A DNA stretch of 50,447 nt from an uncultured Pseudomonadota bacterium (GTDB lineage Bacteria > Pseudomonadota > Gammaproteobacteria > Xanthomonadales > Ahniellaceae): positions 1 through 50,447 of the forward strand of contig CALKUS010000156.1 of assembly GCA_937996755.1 (NCBI GenBank), written 5' to 3'. The position numbers were made by a program, and so were the translations under genes. The notes below the pieces were generated by a model that was not told where the DNA came from, did not search any database, and saw nothing but the letters and a program-made list of their open reading frames with translations. Positions 35,818-43,766 of the stretch are shown one piece after another (position 1 is the stretch's first letter; the number at the start of each line of letters is the position of its first letter).

Positions 35818-38711
35818 AACCACAACTGCTCCACGACGCCGTGCGCCGCGCGCTGTACGGCGGCGCGCTCGTCGCGACGGCGATCGCGCCGGCCGCGCGC
35901 GCGCAATCCGATGCGGAAGCGGAACAGCTCGAGACGATCACGGTCGTGGGTTCGCGCATCAAGCGCACCGACATCGAGACGTCGCAGCCGGTATTCGTCC
36001 TGGAACGGGAAGACCTGCAGAAGACCGGCCTGACGTCGATCGGCGACATCCTGCAGGACCTGACGACGAACGGCGCCGCGTTGAACACCACGTTCAACAA
36101 CGGCGGCACGGGCGAGACGAACGTCTCGCTGCGCAACCTCGGCGCGAACCGCACGCTCGTGCTGGTCAACGGCCGGCGCTGGGTGTCGAACCTGTTCGGC
36201 ATCGTCGACCTGAGCACGATCCCGGTGTCGATCATCGAGCGCGTCGAGGTGCTGAAGGACGGCGCATCCGCGATCTACGGATCCGACGCGATCGCCGGCG
36301 TGATCAACATCACCACGCGCGACACCTACGACGGCGCCGAAGCGAGCGCCTACCTCGGCGAGAACGCGGAGGGCGACGGTCGCACCGAGCTGTACGACTT
36401 CACGATCGGCTCGTCGACCGATCGCGCCAGCGTGGTGCTGAATGCCGCGTATTCGAAGCAGGAGCCGATCTATGCGGGCGATCGCGAGATTTCCGCCGTC
36501 CCGCTGTTCGGCTTCGGCGGCAACAACGTGCTCACGGGCGCTTCGTCGACCACGCCGTTCGGGCGCTTCGGTTTCGGTGCGAGCGGCGGCCGGCTGCCGA
36601 ACGGCGCTCCCGGCACGCTGACGCTGGTGCCGGGACGCAGCGGCACGACGAGCGGCGACTTCCGCCCGTTCGACCTGGCGACGGACGGGTTCAACTTCGC
36701 GCCCGACAACTACTTGCTGACGCCGCAGGAACGAACCTCGGTGTACGCGGAAGCGCGCTACCGGATCACCGGCGACATCACGTTCAGTTCGACGATGGTC
36801 TACAACGAGCGTCGCTCCGACCTGCAGCTGGCGGTGTCGCCGCTGACGTTCGGGACGGTCGGCGCGGGCATCGCGCGTTTCGCGATCCCCGCATCGAACC
36901 TCTACAACCCGTTCGGCGTCGACGTGACGCGCGCGCAGTTCCGCGGCACGCAGCCGCTGCGCAATTTCGGGCAGGACGCCGACACGTTCTACTTCTCCGG
37001 CGGCCTCGAGGGAGCGTTCGACGTCGCCGACCGCAACTTCTCCTGGGACGCGAGCTACATCTACACCGACAGCGAGCGGCGCAACACGACGACCGGCCTG
37101 TTCAACCTGAACAGCCTCGCCGTCGGGCTCGGCCCGTCGTTCCTCGACGCAAACGGCGTGCCGACGTGCGGCACGCCCGACGCGCCGATCGCCGGCTGCG
37201 TGCCGATCAACATCTTCGGCGGGCCGGACGGATTCACCGCGGCGATGGCCGACTCGGTCAGCTTCACCGCGCAGGACACGCTGTACAAGAAGCTCTACGA
37301 CTACACCGCGAACATCACCGGCGACCTCTTCGACCTGCCGGCCGGTCCGCTCGGCTTCGCCGCCGGTTACGAATACCGCCGGGAATTCGGCTCCGACCAG
37401 CCGGATGCGCTGATCTCGTCCGGGGCGTCGAGCGGCAACATCCGCCAGCCGACCGCGGGCAGCTTCTCGCTCGACGAGCTCTACGCGGAATTCAACATCC
37501 CGATCCTGAAGGACCTCGCGTTCGCGGAGGTGTTCGAGGTTTCGATCGCGGCGCGCTACTCGGACTACTCGAACTTCGGCGAGACGACGAACCCGAAGTT
37601 CGGTTTCCGCTGGAAGCCCTTTGCCGACCTGCTCGTGCGCGGCAACTACTCGGAAGGCTTCCGCGCGCCGAGCGTGTCCGAGCTGTTCCTCGGTGCCGCG
37701 GACAGCTTCCCGACGATCGCCGACCCGTGCTCGTCGACGTCCGACCCGGCGGGCGCCGTGGCCACGCGCTGCTTCGGCGGCTTCGGCGGCGTCTCGGCGG
37801 TGCCGGCCGGCTATGAGCAGGCGAACTCGCAGATCCGCATCACGGTCGGCGGCAACGCGAACGTGCAGCCGGAAACGGCGCGCACGAAGACGCTGGGCCT
37901 CGTCTACTCGCCGAGCTGGGCCGAGGGCCTGGACGTCTACCTCGACTGGTACGACATCGAGATCACCGACGTGATCGGCGCGCCGTCCGGGCAATTCGTG
38001 CTCGACGACTGCTACCTCCGCGGCAACCTGCGCTCCTGCGCGCTGATCACCCGGCAGCCGAATGGCGAGATCCTGGACCTGTTCGGCGGCGTCACCAACA
38101 ACGCGGTTTCGCGAGGCGTGGAAGTCGAAGGCTACGATTTCACGGTGGCGTACCGGTTCGACACGGAGTACGGGAAGTTCCGCATCGTCTGGGACAACGC
38201 CTACGTCTCGTACCTCGGCGACATCGGCCAGCCCGCGGCGGGCACCGTGCTCGACGACGGCACGGTGCTCGCCGGCAACGGCGTCGGCGCCTACTTCGGT
38301 GCGGTGCGCTTCCCGGAGTGGCGGCTGCGCTCGAACATCGGCACCACGTGGCAGATGGGCGACTGGGGGGCCACGCTCACGGCGCGCTACTTCTCGGCGC
38401 TGGACGAGGACTGCGCGATCGTCGTCGGCACCGCCGCGGACATCGGGCAGCCCGAGCTCGCGAACCTGTGCTCGTCGCCGGATGTGGTGGACCCGCAGTT
38501 CCTCGGGCCCACGAACAAGATCGAGGAGACGTGGTACTTCGACCTGCAGGGCACGTGGGACGCGCCGTGGAATGCGCGCATCACCGCGGGCGTGCGCAAC
38601 CTGTTCGACGAAGATCCGCCGGTCGCGTTCTCGACGTTCGCGAACTCGTTCGATCCGCAGTACGAAGTACCGGGCCGCTTCTGGTACGTGCAGTACACGC
38701 AGAAGTTCTGA
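35814..38711 (+). CDS. TonB-dependent outer membrane receptor
   Basis: A 965-residue receptor: signal peptide (about residues 1-30, AIAPAARA|Q), TonB box ETITVVGSR (about 40-48), plug domain (SQPVFVLEREDLQKTGLTSIGDILQDL, NVSLRNLGANRTLVLVNGRR, YGSDAIAGVINI) and a 22-strand barrel ending in the C-terminal Phe (FWYVQYTQKF). Several close Cys pairs in extracellular loops (TCGTPDAPIAGC, PCSS...TRC, DCYLRGNLRSC) probably form disulfides. The GSRIKR plug type is common in Xanthomonadales and is often linked to peptide or polymer uptake; the ligand here is unknown. Preceded by GGAGG and coupled to the AraC gene. Confidence 0.92.
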   Translation: MKPQLLHDAVRRALYGGALVATAIAPAARAQSDAEAEQLETITVVGSRIKRTDIETSQPVFVLEREDLQKTGLTSIGDILQDLTTNGAALNTTFNNGGTGETNVSLRNLGANRTLVLVNGRRWVSNLFGIVDLSTIPVSIIERVEVLKDGASAIYGSDAIAGVINITTRDTYDGAEASAYLGENAEGDGRTELYDFTIGSSTDRASVVLNAAYSKQEPIYAGDREISAVPLFGFGGNNVLTGASSTTPFGRFGFGASGGRLPNGAPGTLTLVPGRSGTTSGDFRPFDLATDGFNFAPDNYLLTPQERTSVYAEARYRITGDITFSSTMVYNERRSDLQLAVSPLTFGTVGAGIARFAIPASNLYNPFGVDVTRAQFRGTQPLRNFGQDADTFYFSGGLEGAFDVADRNFSWDASYIYTDSERRNTTTGLFNLNSLAVGLGPSFLDANGVPTCGTPDAPIAGCVPINIFGGPDGFTAAMADSVSFTAQDTLYKKLYDYTANITGDLFDLPAGPLGFAAGYEYRREFGSDQPDALISSGASSGNIRQPTAGSFSLDELYAEFNIPILKDLAFAEVFEVSIAARYSDYSNFGETTNPKFGFRWKPFADLLVRGNYSEGFRAPSVSELFLGAADSFPTIADPCSSTSDPAGAVATRCFGGFGGVSAVPAGYEQANSQIRITVGGNANVQPETARTKTLGLVYSPSWAEGLDVYLDWYDIEITDVIGAPSGQFVLDDCYLRGNLRSCALITRQPNGEILDLFGGVTNNAVSRGVEVEGYDFTVAYRFDTEYGKFRIVWDNAYVSYLGDIGQPAAGTVLDDGTVLAGNGVGAYFGAVRFPEWRLRSNIGTTWQMGDWGATLTARYFSALDEDCAIVVGTAADIGQPELANLCSSPDVVDPQFLGPTNKIEETWYFDLQGTWDAPWNARITAGVRNLFDEDPPVAFSTFANSFDPQYEVPGRFWYVQYTQKF

Positions 38712-38721
38712 CCGCGTGAAC

Positions 38722-38755
38722 GGCATGCGGGAATCCGATAGGATTTCCGCATGCC
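38722..38755 (+). promoter_or_regulatory. 15-bp hairpin enclosing the start codon of the YafK-like gene
   Basis: The arms 38722-38736 and 38741-38755 pair over 15 bp with one G-T pair and a GATA loop; the ATG (38751-38753) is in the right arm. The loop and right arm also contain TAGGAT (38739-38744), a -10-like box 6 nt before the ATG. The structure could end the receptor transcript and hide the start codon in read-through RNA, while a local leaderless transcript would be free of it. Confidence 0.6.
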
Positions 38756-39536
38756 ACGCGGGCGGCGCCGGCTGTTGCTCCTGCTGTTGCTCGGTGCGGC
38801 CGCCCCGGTCGCCGCCGATGCGTGGCGCAGCGCCGCCACCAGCCTGACCGAGCATACCCTCGTGGTGCCCACTTCCGACCGCGCCATCGCCGCCGCCGCC
38901 CGGGTGCGGCCGTTGCTCGAGCGCGAGCTCGCGGCGCAGGGCCTCGCGTTCGGCGCACCCGCTTTCGTGCGCATCTTCAAGCAGGAGCACGAGCTGGAGC
39001 TCTGGCTTGCGCGCGACGACGGTACGTACGCGCTGTTCCGCTCGTGGCCGATCTGCACGTGGTCGGGCGCGCTCGGCCCGAAGACGCGGCAGGGCGACGG
39101 CCAGTCGCCGGAAGGTTTCTATCGCGTCGCGCAGGGCCAGCTGAACCCGGCCAGCAAGTACCACCTCGCGTTCAACCTGGGCTATCCGAACGCGTACGAC
39201 CGCGCGCACGCGCGTACCGGCGACTTCCTGATGGTGCACGGCAATTGCGTGTCGATCGGTTGCTACGCGATGGGCGACGGCGCGATCGAGGAGATCTACA
39301 CGCTCGTGTCCGCCGCGCTCGCGCACGGCCAGCGTGCGTTCGAGGTGCACGCGTTTCCGTTCCGATTCGCGGGTGCCGACGATTCGCGCTTCGCGGACGA
39401 GCGCTGGGGCGCGTTCTGGCGCGAGCTCAGCGCCGGCTACTTCGCGTTCGAGCGCACTCGCGTGCCGCCGCGCGTTTCGGTGCAGGGCGGGCGCTATGCC
39501 GTGCTCGATGCCTCACCAGAGTCCGCCGCGCCCTGA
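38751..39536 (+). CDS. YafK/DpaA-like murein L,D-transpeptidase-family protein
   Basis: A 261-residue exported protein with signal peptide RRRLLLLLLLGAAAPVAADA and a YkuD-fold domain (about residues 60-220). The active-site motif MVHGNCVSIGCYAM (about 160-173) has His, Ser and the nucleophile Cys in the HGxCxSxGC arrangement. The FRSWPICTWSGALGPKTRQGDGQSPEGFYRV block matches E. coli YafK (DpaA), which removes Braun's lipoprotein from peptidoglycan; that role is inferred from similarity. No ribosome site is visible, in line with a leaderless start. Confidence 0.85.
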   Translation: MPRGRRRLLLLLLLGAAAPVAADAWRSAATSLTEHTLVVPTSDRAIAAAARVRPLLERELAAQGLAFGAPAFVRIFKQEHELELWLARDDGTYALFRSWPICTWSGALGPKTRQGDGQSPEGFYRVAQGQLNPASKYHLAFNLGYPNAYDRAHARTGDFLMVHGNCVSIGCYAMGDGAIEEIYTLVSAALAHGQRAFEVHAFPFRFAGADDSRFADERWGAFWRELSAGYFAFERTRVPPRVSVQGGRYAVLDASPESAAP

Positions 39537-39602
39537 CCGGGCTCGGGCACAGGCGTTCCGGGCGGTGCTCGCGTTGCAGATTGCGCACCGCCACGCAAAT
39601 TC

Positions 39603-39625
39603 CTAACTCAAAGGTAACGTCGGGT
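39603..39625 (+). promoter_or_regulatory. 23-bp conserved element, copy 1 (AAAGGTAAC core)
   Basis: CTAAC, two variable bases, AAAGGTAAC, then N-TC-N-GGT: 19 of 23 positions agree with the copy at 40515-40537. It ends 68 bp before the GTG of the small gene at 39694. Similar spacing before both plus-strand small genes suggests a shared promoter or operator. The rest of the 157-bp gap after the YafK gene shows nothing else. Confidence 0.55.
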
Positions 39626-39693
39626 CACGCGCGCGGCGCGAACGGCTCGCCGCCCACGATCATGACTGATCGCAGCGCGGAACCGGTGTCGCA

Positions 39694-39969
39694 GTGCAGG
39701 CAGTCACGAAGGTGCCCGAGTCCGCTTCGTTCCAGGTCAGCCCGGCGCTGGATGCGAACGGCGAACGCATGGTCTGGCGCGTGTCGGCCGAAAGCCGGGA
39801 TCTCGGGCGCTTCCCGAGCGCGGAGGCGGCGTTGCGCGCCGCGATGGCCTACGCGCGCGACGCGCTGCGCAACGGCGGCGCGACGAGCGCGACCGTCACG
39901 CGCATCCGGCCCGACGGCGCCCCCGTGCAGGTCACGTTGACTTCGTTTCCGGGCGGCGACACGCGCTGA
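39694..39969 (+). CDS. small hypothetical protein (91 aa)
   Basis: A 91-residue soluble protein starting at GTG: strands around MVWRVSAES and SATVTRIRPDGAPVQVTLTSFPG flank a helix (SAEAALRAAMAYARDALRNG), a beta-alpha-beta plan like small DUF2188-type proteins. I do not recognise the family. The frame closes upstream at a stop (39667-39669), so this GTG or an internal ATG must be the start. It is the first gene of a cluster of small genes and has the AAAGGTAAC element 68 bp upstream. Confidence 0.5.
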   Translation: MQAVTKVPESASFQVSPALDANGERMVWRVSAESRDLGRFPSAEAALRAAMAYARDALRNGGATSATVTRIRPDGAPVQVTLTSFPGGDTR

Positions 39970-40170
39970 CCGTTACGCAACCCGACGCGCGTCTCGCGCA
40001 TGCCGGTGTCGAATTCTTCCATCGGACCGGTCCAGACGCGCCATGCCGCGACGGTCGCGCGCGCAACTGGCCGCGGTGGGCACGAAATCGACGTTCCAGG
40101 CAAGTCCTCGGGCTCGCGCTGCGGAGTCGCTCGACATCCTGCCATCAGCGCGCAATGCGCGTGGCGCGCG

Positions 40171-40458
40171 TCACGCTTTCGCGCACGCGTCGGCCACGAG
40201 CGTCGCGACGGAGCGCGCCCACGCGGCGAGTGGCGCGGCGCCGACATCGCTGCGCGATTGCGCCAGGAACTGCAGCCACTCGGCGACTTCGGCCTTGAAT
40301 TCGTGCAGGTCGTCGCGTGGGAATCGGCCCGAGACCGCGCCCGTGCCCGCGATGCGAACGACCACTTCGACCGGCTGGCCGGCGCGCACCGCGCTGCTGC
40401 AATGCACGGCTTCGATGCCCGCCGGGAACCACTGGTCCGCTGGTGTCAGGTTCAGCAT
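40171..40458 (-). CDS. small hypothetical protein, paralogue of 40605-40933
   Basis: A 95-residue soluble protein. Aligned by eye with the divergent neighbour: QWFPAGIEAV matches GWIPDGITEV; VEVVVRIAGTGAVSG matches LTLTVTRLVGSRGVV; EVAEWLQFLA matches AVRAWLHSLA; AAWARSVATLV matches AAWADDAARQLV. The conservation between opposite strands supports both being real genes. The family is unknown. ATG 40458 was chosen because the alignment begins just after it. The 201-bp gap to the gene at 39694-39969 holds no supported gene. Confidence 0.6.
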   Translation of the reverse strand: MLNLTPADQWFPAGIEAVHCSSAVRAGQPVEVVVRIAGTGAVSGRFPRDDLHEFKAEVAEWLQFLAQSRSDVGAAPLAAWARSVATLVADACAKA

Positions 40459-40514
40459 GGCGAATCCCCTGGCGCAGAAGCGAGTGAGCTTCGCATCGCG
40501 CCGCGTCCGATGGA

Positions 40515-40537
40515 CTAACCAAAAGGTAACTTCCGGT
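40515..40537. promoter_or_regulatory. 23-bp conserved element, copy 2, between divergent paralogues
   Basis: Same element as 39603-39625, here with AAAAGGTAAC, lying between the minus-strand paralogue (start 40458) and the plus-strand paralogue. Its distance to ATG 40605 is 67 bp, against 68 bp for copy 1 and its gene. GGTAAC may be a -35-like or factor-binding core, but the factor is unknown. Confidence 0.55.
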
Positions 40538-40604
40538 TGCACTGCCAGTGACGCGTGGCCTGCGCGCGCGACAATGCACGCGCCGATCGGGGACCGTTTC
40601 GCCA

Positions 40605-40933
40605 TGGGTGCATCGAACAACGCCTCGCCGCTGCGCCTCGTCGCGCGCCTCGGGCATGGCCAGGGCTGGATTCCGGACGGGATCACCGAAGTCGTGAGCC
40701 ATACCGACGGCCGTTTCCTCACGCTGACGGTCACCCGCCTCGTCGGCTCGCGCGGCGTCGTGGAGATCCGCGAATTCGATTGCGACGTCGCCGATGCGTG
40801 CCTGCGCGCGGTGCGCGCATGGCTCCATTCGCTCGCCCTGGTCGAGGGCGCCAGCGCCGACGAGTACGTGGCCGCGTGGGCCGACGACGCGGCGCGCCAG
40901 CTCGTGCCGTTGCCGCATCCGGCGCATTCGTGA
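40605..40933 (+). CDS. small hypothetical protein, paralogue of 40171-40458
   Basis: A 109-residue soluble protein of unknown family, with two beta strands (GRFLTLTVTRL, GVVEIREFDCDV) and a long helix (DACLRAVRAWLHSLALVEG). It is homologous by eye to the divergent gene on the minus strand. The start at ATG 40605 is preferred over 40574 because the distance to the AAAGGTAAC element then equals that of the 39694 gene and because the extra ten residues have no counterpart. No strong ribosome site is seen. Confidence 0.6.
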
Positions 40934-41095
40934 GCGGCGTGGCGCGACGGCTGCGCGCCGCCGCCACCTTCGCAACGTCGCGCGCAGGAACGGCGACGTC
41001 GCGCCGCAATGCGCGCGCGCGGACCGGGTCGCCCGCCGCTCGCGCGCGCTGGAAGCTTGCGCGAGCCATCGGATTCGACGAAGAATCGCGTCGTC

Positions 41096-41572
41096 GTGAG
41101 GGATCGAACGAACATCCTCGCCGCGCTCGAGGAGATCGCCGGGAAGGGCGACCTGCACGGCGCGCTCGCGTTGTTGAACGCGGCGTCCGTGAGCCGTGCG
41201 CGGTTCACCGGGATGTACCGCATCGAAGGCGACACGATCTACGGCATCGACACGTCCGACCCCGAGCATCCGGTCGACCAGGTCCCGGTCGCCGCGCCCG
41301 CGATGACGTCGTATTGCCTGGGCGTGTTCGAGTCGGACGCGCCGTTCGCCACGCCCGACTCCCTGCTCGAGGCGCGCCTCGCGACACACGTCTCGCGCGA
41401 GGTCTGGCGCAGCTACGCGGGCGTCCCGATGCGCGCGCGCGACGGGCGGCTGTTCGGCACCATCTGCCACTACGGCCACTTCCCGAGCCAGATGGCCGCC
41501 GCGGACGTGGATCTCCTGCTGGCGAGCGCGCCGATCCTCGCGGTGTTCGCGAATCCGAAGCTGGCGGGGTAG
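41096..41572 (+). CDS. GAF-domain protein
   Basis: A 158-residue cytoplasmic protein that is almost entirely one GAF domain: helix ALEEIAGKGDLHGALALLNAAS, strand RFTGMYRIEGDTIYGID, core TSYCLGVFES, and the diagnostic VWRSYAGVPMRARDGRLFGTICHYG near the C terminus. GAF domains bind small ligands or chromophores; none can be named here. A GTG at 41096 is the likeliest start because sequence before it is Arg/Pro-rich. It is the last gene of the small-gene cluster and meets the tRNA terminator 12 bp downstream. Confidence 0.72.
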   Translation: MRDRTNILAALEEIAGKGDLHGALALLNAASVSRARFTGMYRIEGDTIYGIDTSDPEHPVDQVPVAAPAMTSYCLGVFESDAPFATPDSLLEARLATHVSREVWRSYAGVPMRARDGRLFGTICHYGHFPSQMAAADVDLLLASAPILAVFANPKLAG

Positions 41573-41583
41573 GGGCGGAAACG

Positions 41584-41610
41584 AAAACGCCCGCGATGGG
41601 CGGGCGCTTT
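41584..41610 (-). terminator. intrinsic terminator of tRNA-Pro (possibly bidirectional)
   Basis: A 7-bp GC stem (CGCCCGC 41588-41594 with GCGGGCG 41600-41606) and 5-nt loop are followed on the minus strand by TTTT (complement of 41584-41587). On the plus strand it ends CTTTG, so it could also stop the GAF gene transcript. Confidence 0.8.
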
Positions 41611-41662
41611 GCCGCGATCGCTGCGTCGCTCCGGTGGAGCTTGCCGCGTCGCTGCTGCGAAT

Positions 41663-41739
41663 TGGTCGGGGCGACAGGAGTTGAACCTGCGACTTCTACC
41701 TCCCGAAGGTAGCGCTCTACCAGGCTGAGCTACGCCCCG
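41663..41739 (-). tRNA. tRNA-Pro (anticodon CGG)
   Basis: A 77-nt cloverleaf with encoded CCA (41663-41665). Acceptor CGGGGCG pairs with CGCCCCG (41667-41673), the D-arm reads GCTCAGCCTGG, the anticodon stem CTACC/GGTAG encloses the loop TTCGGGA (anticodon CGG, reading CCG), and the T-arm contains GGTTCAA. CCG is a frequent Pro codon in this GC-rich genome. Confidence 0.97.
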
Positions 41740-41781
41740 AATGGGAGATTCCGACCGGGGACCGGCCGAAACGAGCCGCGG

Positions 41782-41810
41782 ATTCTAGGGGATGGTTTGC
41801 CGCGAGGCAA
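41782..41810 (-). promoter_or_regulatory. sigma70-type promoter of tRNA-Pro
   Basis: On the minus strand TTGCCT (41805-41810) and TAGAAT (41782-41787) are separated by 17 bp. Transcription would start about 35 nt before the mature tRNA 5' end at 41739, a usual leader length. The rest of this tRNA-hisS gap (to 41948) shows no gene. Confidence 0.75.
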
Positions 41811-41948
41811 CATGCCCGGCGCAAGTCGCGGTTTCCGGGCTCTTTTCTGCTCGACATCGCGCTTTCTCATCGCGGCCATGGGCCGCTCCTGCGCCAAGTC
41901 CGGTAACCTTCGCGCCCCCGGAGCACCCGCTTCGAGGTTGGGAAAGCA

Positions 41949-43370
41949 ATGGCCCGCATCAAGCCGCGAACCCCGCCGGGCACGCTCGAGCTGCTGCCGC
42001 TGGAGCAGGTCGCGTTCCAGCAGATGCTGGACACGATCCGGCGGAACTTCGAGCGCTTCGGCTTCGTGCCGGTGGAAACGCCGGTGATGGAGTACGCCGA
42101 CGTGCTGCTCACGAAGTCGGGCGGCGAGACCGAGCGGCAGGTGTACTTCATGCACTCGACCGGCCATTTCCAGGGCCTGCGTCGCGCGATGAGCGATCTC
42201 TCCGACCGCGTGAAGATGCTCAAGGACTTCGACTACGAGTCCGCGCGCATGAACGAGATGGCGATGCGCTTCGACCTCACGGTGCCGCTCGCACGCTACG
42301 TCGCCGAGCACGAACGCGAGCTGACGTTCCCGTTCCGCCGCTACCAGATCCAGCGCGTGTATCGCGGCGAGTCGGCGCAGCGTGGGCGCTTCCGCGAGTT
42401 CTACCAGTGCGACATCGACGTGATCGGCAAGGACAGCTTGAGCGTGCGCTACGACGCCGAGCTGCCCGCGGTGATCCACGCGGTGTTCAGCGAGCTCGCG
42501 ATCGGGCCGTTCACGATCCAGCTCAACAACCGCAAGCTGATCCGCGGCTTCTTCGAATCGATCGGCATCGCCGACGGCGAGCAGCAGACGCTCGTGCTGC
42601 GTGAAGTCGACAAGCTGGACAAGAAGGGCGCCGCTGCCGTCCGCGCGTCGCTCATGGACAAGCCTTTCGAGCTCGCGGCCGACGTGGCCGACCGCATCAT
42701 GGCGTTCGCGGCGGTGAAATCGACGAGCCACGCCGACGCGGTCGCGCGCATCGACGCGCTCGGCACGCCGAACGAATCGCTGCGCCAGGGCGCGTCGGAG
42801 CTGAAGGAAGTGCTCGCGCTCGTACACGCGCTCGGCGTGCCCGAGTCCGGCTACTGCGTGAACTTCTCGATCGCGCGCGGCCTCGACTACTACACGGGCA
42901 CGGTCTACGAGACCACGCTCGACGACTACCCGCAGATCGGCTCGATCTGTTCCGGCGGTCGCTACGATGACCTCGCGAGCCACTACACGAGCTCGAAGCT
43001 GCCGGGCGTCGGCATCTCGATCGGCCTCACGCGCCTGTTCTGGCAGTTGCGCGAGGCGGGCCTGCTGAAGGGCGTCGCGTCGAGCGTCAAGGCGCTCGTG
43101 ACCAACATGGAAGACGCCCAGCTCCCGGAGTACCTGAAGCTCGCCAGCGAGCTGCGGGATGCCGGCATCGCCACCGAAGCGCAGCTCGAGCCGCGCAAGC
43201 TCGGCAAGCAGTTCCAGTACGCCGACAAGGCCGGCATCCGTTTCGTGCTCGTGCTGGGCCCGGACGAGATCGCGAAGGGCGTGGTGACGGTGAAGGATCT
43301 GCGCGGGGAGGGGCAGAGCGAGGTGGCGCGAGGGGATCTGGCGGGCTGGATTCGTGCTCGACTCAACTAG
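41949..43370 (+). CDS. hisS: histidine-tRNA ligase
   Basis: Charges tRNA-His with histidine (cytoplasm, class II synthetase). The 473-residue protein has motif 1 in MLDTIRRNFERFGFVPVETPVMEY, motif 2 FRRYQIQRVYRGESAQRGRFREFYQCD, the HisA peptide ARGLDYYTGTVYE, motif 3 GVGISIGLTRLFWQL and a C-terminal anticodon domain (VKALV to the end). Between GGETERQVYF and MAMRFDLTVPLARY there is an insertion of about 35 residues relative to E. coli HisRS, a position also expanded in Xanthomonas. ATG 41949 follows GGGAAAGCA. Length is slightly above the usual 420-430 because of the insertion. Confidence 0.96.
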   Translation: MARIKPRTPPGTLELLPLEQVAFQQMLDTIRRNFERFGFVPVETPVMEYADVLLTKSGGETERQVYFMHSTGHFQGLRRAMSDLSDRVKMLKDFDYESARMNEMAMRFDLTVPLARYVAEHERELTFPFRRYQIQRVYRGESAQRGRFREFYQCDIDVIGKDSLSVRYDAELPAVIHAVFSELAIGPFTIQLNNRKLIRGFFESIGIADGEQQTLVLREVDKLDKKGAAAVRASLMDKPFELAADVADRIMAFAAVKSTSHADAVARIDALGTPNESLRQGASELKEVLALVHALGVPESGYCVNFSIARGLDYYTGTVYETTLDDYPQIGSICSGGRYDDLASHYTSSKLPGVGISIGLTRLFWQLREAGLLKGVASSVKALVTNMEDAQLPEYLKLASELRDAGIATEAQLEPRKLGKQFQYADKAGIRFVLVLGPDEIAKGVVTVKDLRGEGQSEVARGDLAGWIRARLN

Positions 43371-43377
43371 CTCTTGA

Positions 43378-43454
43378 CGTCACCCCGGCGAACGCCGGGG
43401 CCCAGCGCCTCGTTCGACGAAGGCACTGGATCCCGGCTTGCGCCGGGATGACGA
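43378..43454. repeat. REPIN-like inverted pair of CCCCGGCG..CGCCGGGG palindromes
   Basis: Two hairpins in inverted orientation: GCCGG-type palindrome at 43382-43400 and another at 43431-43448, each with CGTCA/TGACG outer ends and a CCAG/CTGG flank. The right half (43420-43454) is a 35-nt direct repeat, 33/35 identical, of 43767-43801 on the other side of the GIY-YIG gene. It begins 8 bp after the hisS stop and may also terminate hisS transcription. Confidence 0.85.
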
Positions 43455-43455
43455 A

Positions 43456-43755
43456 TCACGGGGCGTCGACGAGGTCCGCGAACAAGTCGCGCCAGTACGG
43501 GTTCGTCTGTTCGATCAACTCGATCTTCCATGCGCGGCGCCATTCCTTGATGGCTTTTTCGCGCGGAATCGCCGTATCGAACGTGGCATGGAACTCGAAC
43601 CAGACCAGCTGGTGCAATCGGTACTTCGCGGTGAATCCCGGCACGAGACCATTGCGGTGCTGCCAGGTGCGCTCACGAAGATTGCCCGTCACGCCCACGT
43701 AGAGCGTCCCGTTCCTCCGATTTGCGACAATGTAGACCGCGGGTTCGATCGACAT
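43456..43755 (-). CDS. small GIY-YIG nuclease-family protein
   Basis: A 99-residue single-domain GIY-YIG protein: AVYIVANRRNGTLYVGVTGNLRERTWQH carries the Y-YI/YVG pair and the catalytic Arg, followed by the KYRLHQLVWFE helix-strand and AIPREKAIKEWRRAWKIELIEQTNPYWRDL with the metal-binding Glu. These standalone proteins (UPF0213-like group) have no proven role. The gene is enclosed by 35-bp direct palindromic repeats at 43420-43454 and 43767-43801. The start at 43755 is used because the upstream extension would be translated repeat (HPGERRDP). Confidence 0.88.
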   Translation of the reverse strand: MSIEPAVYIVANRRNGTLYVGVTGNLRERTWQHRNGLVPGFTAKYRLHQLVWFEFHATFDTAIPREKAIKEWRRAWKIELIEQTNPYWRDLFADLVDAP

Positions 43756-43766
43756 GCATTCCCTCC

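Noticed and set aside
35172..39350. 1392-residue minus-strand open frame
   Set aside because: It covers the AraC and TonB-receptor genes and the start of the YafK gene in antisense and is Arg/Val/Asp-rich without motifs; the plus-strand genes have recognised domains.
39973..40155. 60-residue minus-strand frame between small genes
   Set aside because: Arg/Asp/Ala-rich, no motif or start signal; consistent with a shadow frame in GC-rich spacer.
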